NCBI GenBank assembly: GCA_034434635.1
Contig: DAOTYX010000022.1
Span: 1 to 19,774, forward strand
Direction of reading: 5' to 3'
Length of the DNA: 19,774 bases
Source of the DNA: DAOTYX01 sp034434635
GTDB lineage: Bacteria > Chloroflexota > Anaerolineae > B4-G1 > DUEL01
Numbering within the stretch: position 1 is the first letter of the stretch; each line of letters starts with the position of its first letter. Below, in pieces: positions 14,212 to 19,774 of the stretch. The notes below the pieces were generated by a model. That model worked only from the letters and a program-made list of their open reading frames with translations, did not search any database and was not told the origin of the DNA. The translations under genes were made by a program, and so were the position numbers.

Positions 14212-15026
14212 GCCCGCCGGCGATGGTGGCCCTGCACGACCTGTGGTACGCCTACAACGGGAGCAAAACAGCCGCGCTGCAGGGGTTGACGCTGGAGGTC
14301 CCCGCCGGCTCCGTCACCGCCATCCTGGGCCCCAACGGCTCCGGCAAGACAACGTTGCTGCACCTCATCCTGGGACTGCTCACTCCCACCCGGGGCACCA
14401 TTGAACTGGCCGGTCGTCCCCAGACCGCCTACTCCCGCCGGGAACTGGGTCGGCTGCTGGCGCTGGTGCCGCAGAAAGAGCATCTCACGTTCAACTTCAC
14501 CGTGCTGGAGTACGTCCTGCTGGGGCGCGCGCCGTATCTGCAATTGCTGGAGACGCCCCGTCCGACGGATCGCCAGGCGGCGCTGGAGGCGCTACGGACG
14601 GTGGGAGCCGAGGCGTTGCAGGAGCGCGGGGTCACCGCTCTCAGCGGTGGGGAGCAGCAACTGGTCACCCTGGCCCGCGCGCTGGCCCAGCAGCCCCGCC
14701 TGCTGCTGCTGGACGAGCCGACGGCTCATCTTGACCTGGGGAACCAGGCACGGGTATTGGAGGTGATGCGTCGTCTCTGCGCCGGGGGGGTGACGGTGCT
14801 CTTCACCACGCACGACCCCAACGCGGCGGCTGCGGTGGCCGACCACGTCATCCTGATGCGCCAGGGACGGGTGCTCGCTGCGGCGCCTACGGCGGCGGCG
14901 CTGACCGCGGAGAACCTGCGCGTCACCTACAACGTGCCGGTGGAGGTGGCACAGGTGGGGGGCCGGCTAATCGCTCTCCCTTCGCAGGAGGCGCACCGCC
15001 ACGCTCAGCCCGATGACGGCGAGTAG
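14208..15026 (+). CDS. ABC transporter ATP-binding protein (FepC/BtuD type)
   Basis: A 272-residue ABC ATPase with Walker A 'GPNGSGKTT' (41-49), Q-loop Q89, signature 'LSGGEQQ' (145-151), Walker B 'LLLLDEP' (165-171), D-loop 'AHLD' (173-176) and H-loop His202. The C-terminal 'LRVTYNVPVEV' (237-247) is typical of the iron-chelate/cobalamin group. It powers the FecCD permease encoded just before it. ATG at 14208 overlaps the permease stop. Its last 60 bp overlap, on the other strand, the end of the MoxR-operon membrane protein. Confidence 0.95.
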   Translation: MSPPAMVALHDLWYAYNGSKTAALQGLTLEVPAGSVTAILGPNGSGKTTLLHLILGLLTPTRGTIELAGRPQTAYSRRELGRLLALVPQKEHLTFNFTVLEYVLLGRAPYLQLLETPRPTDRQAALEALRTVGAEALQERGVTALSGGEQQLVTLARALAQQPRLLLLDEPTAHLDLGNQARVLEVMRRLCAGGVTVLFTTHDPNAAAAVADHVILMRQGRVLAAAPTAAALTAENLRVTYNVPVEVAQVGGRLIALPSQEAHRHAQPDDGE

Positions 15027-15467
15027 CCCCAGCAGGATCGCCACGCCCAGGCTGAGGCGCACCCGTAACGCCAGAGCCGCCCCACCGCCCACCGCGCCCA
15101 CGCCGAGGGCAAGCGCCAGCCGTCGCAGGTGACGTTCCTCCATCGCCCGCCGGTCCATCACCCGCCCCGCACCCTCCAGGCGCCGCGCGAAGCGGTCCAG
15201 GTCCCATGCCCCCAGGGCGGCCAGCGCGCTGACCAGCATCCATCCCCCGGCCATCCCCATCTGCGCGCCAAACGCCGCCGCGCCGAACAGCGACACCAGC
15301 CCCAGGTCCGCTGTCCAATCCCCCCACCGTCGTCGCCGGGCCAGCCACCAGAGACCTGCCACAGCCGACGCCGTGAGCGCGCCGGGCCAGGCTCCCCCCA
15401 GGACGTACCCCACAGCCAACGCTGTCGCGGCGACGATCAGGGCGAGGAGCCAAAGCCTGCCGGTCAC
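14967..15467 (-). CDS. Small membrane protein, last gene of the MoxR operon
   Basis: A 166-residue protein with about four or five hydrophobic segments (around 3-22, 27-42, 54-85, 114-132 and 136-156) and a charged central stretch 'DLDRFARRLEGAGRVMDRR'. The GTG start at 15467 overlaps the DUF58 stop by 4 bp (GTGA), so it is translationally coupled. An upstream extension of the frame to 15554 is low-complexity and lies inside DUF58. I recognise no family. Similar small membrane proteins often end MoxR/DUF58 operons. The 3' end runs 60 bp into the convergent ABC ATPase gene. Confidence 0.75.
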   Translation of the reverse strand: MTGRLWLLALIVAATALAVGYVLGGAWPGALTASAVAGLWWLARRRRWGDWTADLGLVSLFGAAAFGAQMGMAGGWMLVSALAALGAWDLDRFARRLEGAGRVMDRRAMEERHLRRLALALGVGAVGGGAALALRVRLSLGVAILLGLLAVIGLSVAVRLLRRESD

Positions 15468-16753
15468 GGACGCACCCCCACGGCGCGGAACCACTGCGGT
15501 GAGCGGCCCAGGGCCGCGTGCACCGCCAGGTCGAAGGGGCGCTCCACCGCCCAATCCAGCACCTGGATGCCGGCCTCCAGAAGCCGGCGCAGCAGGATCG
15601 TCCGTTCGATGCGCGCAATCCGCGCCGCCAGGGTCACCTCAGGCTGCGGCTCCAACCCGCCCACCTCGAAGGAGACCGGATCGGGGCTGATCACCAGAAC
15701 GTGGTAACCGTGGGCGCGCAGGCGCACCAGCGTGGGCAGGTCATCGGCACACAGCGGGCTGATGATGACCAGTTGCGAGCGGGCAGGGAAGAAGCGGGTC
15801 GGCAGATTCTCCAGCCGCTCGAAGACCATGCTCTCCCCCGTCTCTGCCTGCGCCAGGGCGCGCAGGATGCGCTCGTGCTGCACCTTGCCATAGCCGGGAA
15901 AGGTCCAGTCGGGGAAGCGGCCATAGACCAGCAATCCGACGCGGTTGCCCTGGCTGAGAAACATCTGGGCCAGCGCGGCAGTGGCCGAAACCGCGTGCTC
16001 GAAGAGCCGCTCCCCCTCCGCCCGCCGCCGGTCGCTGCGGCGCCGGGCATCGAGGATCAACCCCACGTCGGTGATGCGTTCCTGCTCGAACTCGTTGGCG
16101 AAGAAACCGGTGGGGTGGCGGGCGATAGCCTTCCAGTTGATCCAGCGCAATGAATCCCCAGGCTGGTACTCGCGCACGCCGAAGAAATCCACCCCGCTCC
16201 CGCCCTGGCGCGCCGGCACCGGTCCGGCATAGGCGAGCGTGCGCCGGGGGCGGACCGATAACTGGCGCAGGCGGGGCGCCGTTGGCATCACCAGCAAGCG
16301 GCCAGGAACGGCCAGCGTGACCTGACGGCGCAGGAGCCCAAGAGGCTCACAGACAGTCACCTGGACCTGGCTGAGGTCGAACAGGCCGCGGGTGGCGCGC
16401 ACGGTGTATTCCAGCGTCACCCTGTCGCCTGGCGGAACGCTGGTGAGCGCCCGTGGTTCGCCGGCAACCGACTCCAGGCGGGGCGGGAGGCGGTCTTCGA
16501 TGGCGACCTCCTCCAGATGCCCACCTTCGTTGCTCACCGTCAGCCGCATCGTGACCGGCGTCTGCTGTGAGACACGGTCGGCGCTCAGCGTGCGGACACC
16601 GCTCAGGCGCAGTTCTCCTGGCGCGTTGAGCAGCGCTGCTCCCAGGTAGGCGATCAGTGGGATGGCCAGGGCCAGCAGGTTGCTGTTCAGGGCGAGCAAC
16701 CCCCAGAGGAGCAGACCGCAGGCCAGAAGGCTGAGCAACAGCCGCCGCCACAC
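15464..16753 (-). CDS. DUF58 domain protein (MoxR-associated)
   Basis: A 429-residue protein with two N-terminal transmembrane segments (about 2-20 and 26-43) and a beta-rich region (45-160, 'VTMRLTVSNEGGHLEEV'). The DUF58 core follows, with signature 'REYQPGDSLRWINWKAIAR' (194-212), and then a von Willebrand A-like fold. The MIDAS-like position reads 'LILDARRRS', without a clear D-x-S-x-S, so metal binding there is doubtful. DUF58 proteins accompany MoxR ATPases and are thought to be their membrane partners or targets. It begins 1 bp after the moxR stop. Confidence 0.9.
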   Translation of the reverse strand: MWRRLLLSLLACGLLLWGLLALNSNLLALAIPLIAYLGAALLNAPGELRLSGVRTLSADRVSQQTPVTMRLTVSNEGGHLEEVAIEDRLPPRLESVAGEPRALTSVPPGDRVTLEYTVRATRGLFDLSQVQVTVCEPLGLLRRQVTLAVPGRLLVMPTAPRLRQLSVRPRRTLAYAGPVPARQGGSGVDFFGVREYQPGDSLRWINWKAIARHPTGFFANEFEQERITDVGLILDARRRSDRRRAEGERLFEHAVSATAALAQMFLSQGNRVGLLVYGRFPDWTFPGYGKVQHERILRALAQAETGESMVFERLENLPTRFFPARSQLVIISPLCADDLPTLVRLRAHGYHVLVISPDPVSFEVGGLEPQPEVTLAARIARIERTILLRRLLEAGIQVLDWAVERPFDLAVHAALGRSPQWFRAVGVRP

Positions 16754-16754
16754 G

Positions 16755-17717
16755 TCACGATCTCCCGATCACCGGAACAGGCACGGTCTGAAGGATGTCG
16801 GTCAGGATGTCCTCGGCGGCGTTGCGCGTCATCCACAGGTCGGGGGCCAGGATGAGGCGGTGGACGAGCGCCGGGTGGGCGAAAGCCTTCACGTCGTCGG
16901 GCAGGACATAGTCACGGTTCTGGATGGCAGCCCAGGCCCGGGTGAGTTTCAGCAGCGCCAGGGAACCGCGGGGGCTGGCGCCCACCGCCACCTGTCGCCG
17001 CCGACGGGTCTCCGCCGTCAGGGCGACGATGTACCGCTCGATGTCGGGGTCAAGATGCACCCCCTCGACAGCCTGACGCATGGCCAGGAGCGTCCTCGCA
17101 TCGGCCACCCGCTGCAGGTCGAATCCATCCTGACGTCGCTGGCGGCGACGACGCAGAATCTCTTGCTCCTCTTCGGGCGTGGGATAGCCGACGGCGAGCT
17201 TCATGATGAATCGGTCGAGCTGCGCCTCGGGCAGGGGGAAGGTGCCCTCGTACTCGATGGGGTTCTGTGTGGCGATGACGACGAAGGGGTCCGGGAGGGG
17301 CAGCGTCTCCCCCTCCAGTGTCACCCGGCCCTCCTGCATCGCCTCCAGCAGCGCCGACTGCGTCTTGGGCGAGGCGCGATTGATCTCGTCGGCCAGAAGG
17401 ATGTTGGCGAAGATTGGCCCTTTGCGCAGTTCGAAGCGGCTCTGCTCGCGGTTGAAGACGTAGCCCCCGGTGATGTCGCCGGGCAGCAGGTCGGGGGTGA
17501 ACTGAATGCGCTTGAAATCCAACCCCAGGGCGGCGGCGAAGGAGTTGGCGATGAGCGTCTTGGCCAGACCGGGGTAGTCCTCCAGCAGGACGTGACCGCC
17601 GGCCAGCACGGCAGCCAGGATCTTCTGCAGCAGCGGCCTCTTGCCGACCACCGCCCGTTCGACCTCGCGGATCACCTGTTCGGCAACAGCGGACACTTCA
17701 GCAACGGTCATTTCCAT
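16755..17717 (-). CDS. MoxR-family AAA+ ATPase
   Basis: A 320-residue MoxR AAA+ protein. It has the family opening 'VVGKRPLLQKILAAVLAGGH' (23-42), Walker A-type 'LLEDYPGLAKT' (44-54), 'RIQFTPDLLPGDITG' (70-84), Walker B 'LLADEINRASPKTQSALLEA' (107-126), 'VIATQNPIEYEGTFPLPEAQ' (147-166) and sensor 2 'VGASPRGSLALLKL'. MoxR proteins act as chaperone-like ATPases that activate or assemble partner complexes, usually DUF58/VWA proteins. The ATG at 17717 has GGAG 7 bases upstream; a second ATG lies two codons in. It overlaps the preceding gene by 20 bp. A much longer open frame to 18146 is only a shadow of the upstream gene. Confidence 0.96.
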   Translation of the reverse strand: MEMTVAEVSAVAEQVIREVERAVVGKRPLLQKILAAVLAGGHVLLEDYPGLAKTLIANSFAAALGLDFKRIQFTPDLLPGDITGGYVFNREQSRFELRKGPIFANILLADEINRASPKTQSALLEAMQEGRVTLEGETLPLPDPFVVIATQNPIEYEGTFPLPEAQLDRFIMKLAVGYPTPEEEQEILRRRRQRRQDGFDLQRVADARTLLAMRQAVEGVHLDPDIERYIVALTAETRRRRQVAVGASPRGSLALLKLTRAWAAIQNRDYVLPDDVKAFAHPALVHRLILAPDLWMTRNAAEDILTDILQTVPVPVIGRS

Positions 17718-18324
17718 GATGAATCTCCAGACGGTCTTCCAGGAATTGCACGACCCTTTCCGGATCCAGGTCGAGCGGAGAAGGGAAAGCCTTTTTCCGG
17801 CGCAGCCCCAGGCGGGAGAGGAGAGTAACGGGACGCAGGTAAAGCGTGGTGCGGCTCGCCTGGAGATAAGCCTGGACCTCCGGCGGGGCGTCCAGTGCGC
17901 CCGCTTCCAGGCGCTGCCGCACCTGGGCCAGTGGGAGATGATCGTGGTAAGCCAGTGCCTCCAGGGCCAGCTCGCCCAGGCTCTGGGCCAGACGCCAGCG
18001 GGAGTAGTCGCCCCGCTCGAGGAGGCGAATCTGCCGGGCCAGTATCTCCACCGGATTTTGTTGAGCGTTCGACGGCGACATGGGGGCCTGCCCCGCCCTC
18101 GCCCAGCCTTCCCCGACCAGCGCGCCCACAACGATGAGCAGGGCAATGGCCAGGAACAGAACCCAGAACACGTACTGATGGACGCTGTGGAGGAGCAGCC
18201 GTCCCAACCAGATCAGGTAGAGTGCCCGCGTCGCCAGCGGCTGACCGACGAGGTCGCGCAGCAGGAACGCCAGGGGGACGCTCAACAGGAGGACCAGGCC
18301 GGCGAAGATGAGGCGGCGTCTCAT
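17698..18324 (-). CDS. Membrane protein of unknown function in the MoxR operon
   Basis: A 208-residue protein with hydrophobic segments at about 6-23 and 50-72. A soluble, mostly helical part (about 90-205) includes 'PVEILARQIRLLERGDYSRW', 'RLAQSLGELALEALAYHD' and a C-terminal 'PLDLDPERVVQFLEDRLEIH'. No family is recognised. Its start overlaps the DUF4129 stop by 4 bp and its end overlaps moxR by 20 bp. Position suggests a component of the MoxR/DUF58 membrane machinery; in related operons this slot holds a variable membrane protein. Confidence 0.75.
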   Translation of the reverse strand: MRRRLIFAGLVLLLSVPLAFLLRDLVGQPLATRALYLIWLGRLLLHSVHQYVFWVLFLAIALLIVVGALVGEGWARAGQAPMSPSNAQQNPVEILARQIRLLERGDYSRWRLAQSLGELALEALAYHDHLPLAQVRQRLEAGALDAPPEVQAYLQASRTTLYLRPVTLLSRLGLRRKKAFPSPLDLDPERVVQFLEDRLEIHHGNDRC

Positions 18325-19196
18325 GACAGGTTCCCGATGGCTTCGACTATGACCCGCAGACAGCCGATGGCCTCTTGCTCCTCATACTCGCCGGGGGCGC
18401 GCGTGCTGTAGCGGGCATCCTCGAACAGCCGGGTGAGGCGATGGACGTGCTCAGAGGGCAGGCCAGCGGCAACCAGCCGACGCTCGAACTCACGGGGTGT
18501 CATCGCTTCCTCCCGCCAGATACCGCGTTGCTCGCCAAGGATGCGGCTCATCTCGTAGTAGCAGCGCAGCACGGTGTTCCTCAGGTCGCCGCCAGCCTCC
18601 AGCGTGCGCAACGCCTCCTGAGCAGGACGGGCCAGTTGGGCCAGGGAAGGGATCGGGCGCTGTCGGCGTCGCCAGACGAGCCAGGCCGCACCCACCAGCC
18701 CGGCCGCAAACAGCAGCGCCAGGATCACAGCGACGATAGTGACGAGCCACGGAGCAGAGGTCTGCTCGAACTCGCTGACGGGATAGGCAGGTGTGGGCAG
18801 CATCCCCCCGGTCCCTGCATCAGGGAGTTGCTCCTCCTCCGGCGGCAACTCTACCGCCGGGCGGTACAGCAGGAACAGGACAGCCAGCAGCGCCAGGAAG
18901 ATGAGCATGTAGCGGAACAGCCGCCGACGTGCCTCAGGCACGAAGATCGTCACCAGGAGCAGTGCCACCAGGATCGGGAGGGTGCAGAGCAGCAGAGCCT
19001 GGAAGATCAGCCAGAACAGCCGCTCGCCCACCAGCAGTCCGCCGCCAGCCCCTGCGGCCCCCGGCGTCTCCTCCTCGAGGGCGAAGGGTTCACCTGAGTG
19101 GAACTGCAGTTGGGAGAGGCTGGCAGAGAGGAGCACCACGGTGACGATCGTCAACGCCAGAAGCAACCACACCCACCATCGTTTGCGTTGGACCAT
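18321..19196 (-). CDS. DUF4129 domain membrane protein, first gene of the MoxR operon
   Basis: A 291-residue protein with four hydrophobic segments (about 8-26, 57-86, 95-111 and 149-175). A C-terminal cytosolic DUF4129-like domain spans about 186-288 ('VLRCYYEMSRILGEQRG', 'MTPREFERRLVAAGLPSEHV', 'LTRLFEDARYS'). In many bacteria DUF4129 is fused to, or next to, a transglutaminase-like protein in MoxR/DUF58 clusters; here it stands alone and no transglutaminase gene is visible. ATG at 19196 has AGGA 6 bases upstream. No clear promoter hexamers were found upstream on the - strand. Confidence 0.85.
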   Translation of the reverse strand: MVQRKRWWVWLLLALTIVTVVLLSASLSQLQFHSGEPFALEEETPGAAGAGGGLLVGERLFWLIFQALLLCTLPILVALLLVTIFVPEARRRLFRYMLIFLALLAVLFLLYRPAVELPPEEEQLPDAGTGGMLPTPAYPVSEFEQTSAPWLVTIVAVILALLFAAGLVGAAWLVWRRRQRPIPSLAQLARPAQEALRTLEAGGDLRNTVLRCYYEMSRILGEQRGIWREEAMTPREFERRLVAAGLPSEHVHRLTRLFEDARYSTRAPGEYEEQEAIGCLRVIVEAIGNLS

Positions 19197-19228
19197 TCGT
19201 ATCCTGCCTGCACCTGGAGCCTATCCGC

Positions 19229-19358
19229 ATAACCCTGTGGCCAGCGCATGGCGACCCGTGGCCAGCATCCCGATCTGTGGCCAGCGCATCCCTATGTGCT
19301 GGCGGGGCGGCATCGGGATGCCGCCCCTACGGTTCTATTTCGTGGCCAGCGCATCCCG
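19229..19358. repeat. Tandem GTGGCCAGC repeats plus a second REP-like hairpin
   Basis: Four copies of GTGGCCAGC(GC)AT lie at 19237, 19258, 19277 and 19342. Between the third and fourth is a GC-rich hairpin at 19304-19327 with stem GGGGCGGCATC and CTAC (GTAG on the - strand) at 19327-19330. The 34 bases 19300-19333 and the 13 bases 19229-19241 are identical to the element after the nitroreductase genes. A diverged GTAGCCGACGCATCCC also occurs at 3491-3506. It therefore belongs to a dispersed family, with the 5' part amplified here. Confidence 0.75.
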
Positions 19359-19428
19359 AACGGAAGCCATGATAGCCGTTTCTACAGCATCGTCAAGGAT
19401 AGACGGCAGCATAGCAGGAGACATACAA

Positions 19429-19459
19429 TGCCGGACGCGGCTCCTGACCGCGCCCGGCA
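19429..19459 (-). terminator. Probable terminator of the right-edge gene
   Basis: A 12-bp stem, read on the - strand as TGCCGGGCGCGG and CCGCGTCCGGCA with one G-U pair and a 7-nt loop, lies 34 bp after the stop of the partial gene. TTGTATGT follows it, a weak U-rich run. Position and stability suggest a terminator, but the tail is not a perfect U tract. Confidence 0.5.
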
Positions 19460-19493
19460 CTGGGGAACATGATAGGAGGGCTTCAGGTTCCGG

Positions 19494-19774
19494 CTACGGC
19501 CTGTCCTTCAACACCAGCGGCACGTAGACACGGAATCGAAGCCTCTCGGTTACGGTGATGGTAACCGTAGCGATATTGTAGCCAAGGGTGCCGTCACTGG
19601 CATGGTAAGTGAAAGTGACCACGCCGTGAAAGCCCGGCGTCGGCGTGTAGATGAAGGAGCCGTCAGGATTGAGGGCCAGCGTCCCGCTCGCGGGCGCCGC
19701 GTCCAGCACCGCCGTCAGCAGGTCGCCATCCGGGTCGCTGTCATTCCCCAGCACCCCCGGCGCCGCGACCGTCA
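19494..19774 (-). CDS. C-terminal end of a large secreted Ig/cadherin-like repeat protein (5' end outside window)
   Basis: The frame is open to the window edge. The visible 93 residues contain one tandem-paired Ig/cadherin-like (Big_9/VCBS-like) repeat, opening with 'VAAPGVLGNDSDPDGDLLTA' and continuing 'GSFIYTPTPGFHGVVTFTYH' and 'ASDGTLGYNIATVTITV'. The Asp-rich 'NDSDPDGD' is a likely calcium site. These repeats occur in very large extracellular adhesion or S-layer-like proteins. The protein ends 'RLRFRVYVPLVLKDRP', an aromatic-hydrophobic tail that I associate with exported proteins of Chloroflexota. Codons upstream of the GTG at 19754 continue the same repeat, so that GTG is not the true start. 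Confidence 0.85.
   Translation of the reverse strand, partial: TVAAPGVLGNDSDPDGDLLTAVLDAAPASGTLALNPDGSFIYTPTPGFHGVVTFTYHASDGTLGYNIATVTITVTERLRFRVYVPLVLKDRP

Noticed and set aside
17718..18146. N-terminal extension of MoxR
   Set aside because: The residues are a frame shadow of the membrane-protein gene; GGAG precedes ATG 17717.

Overview
The window is GC-rich, densely packed bacterial DNA, most probably from a member of the Chloroflexota (Anaerolineae, Ardenticatenia or Caldilineae type). This is an inference from gene style: paired ArsA-like ATPases, a duplicated TPR unit with the 'WLWLSGVVD' signature beside a zinc ribbon, and a secreted protein ending in a '(F)RVYVPLVLK' tail. No rRNA, tRNA, CRISPR array or insertion sequence was seen.

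Positions 1-3412 (+): the 3' part of one ArsA-family ATPase, a complete second ArsA-family ATPase, a membrane TPR protein and two tandem nitroreductase-family flavoproteins, tightly packed. After a REP-like hairpin repeat (3423-3545) comes ftsY (3573-4466). A promoter with a Fur-type operator then leads into a structured leader of about 230 nt and a ZIP metal transporter (4757-5563).

Positions 5585-11251 (+): a corrinoid adenosyltransferase, a MenA-like prenyltransferase, a MenG/UbiE-like methyltransferase, a metallo-beta-lactamase-fold hydrolase, a TPR/zinc-ribbon membrane protein, a protein with a possible GH16-like jelly roll, and a GNAT acetyltransferase. Most are joined by short gaps or by overlapping stop and start codons. 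MenA and MenG are consecutive steps in menaquinone synthesis, so the cell probably respires with menaquinone.

Positions 11252-15026 (+): a nested hairpin, then a near-consensus sigma70 promoter followed directly by a perfect 28-bp palindrome that covers the start of a PadR-family regulator. The regulator is translationally coupled to a lipoprotein binding protein, a FecCD permease and an ABC ATPase (siderophore, heme or cobalamin type uptake).

Positions 14967-19196 (-): a five-gene, translationally coupled operon read from 19196 downwards: DUF4129 membrane protein, small membrane protein, MoxR AAA+ ATPase, DUF58 protein and a final membrane protein. Its last gene overlaps the ABC ATPase gene tail to tail. 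Positions 19197-19493 hold tandem and REP-like repeats and a probable terminator. The C-terminal end of a large secreted Ig/cadherin-like repeat protein lies on the - strand at the right edge.

The strongest leads are: an ArsA-family ATPase with Asn where the family has its switch I catalytic Asp, beside a partner with an altered switch II; a candidate H-type pseudoknot in the leader of the Fur-box-controlled ZIP gene; the promoter-operator of the apparently leaderless padR-ABC cassette; and GTAG-flanked REP-like repeats.
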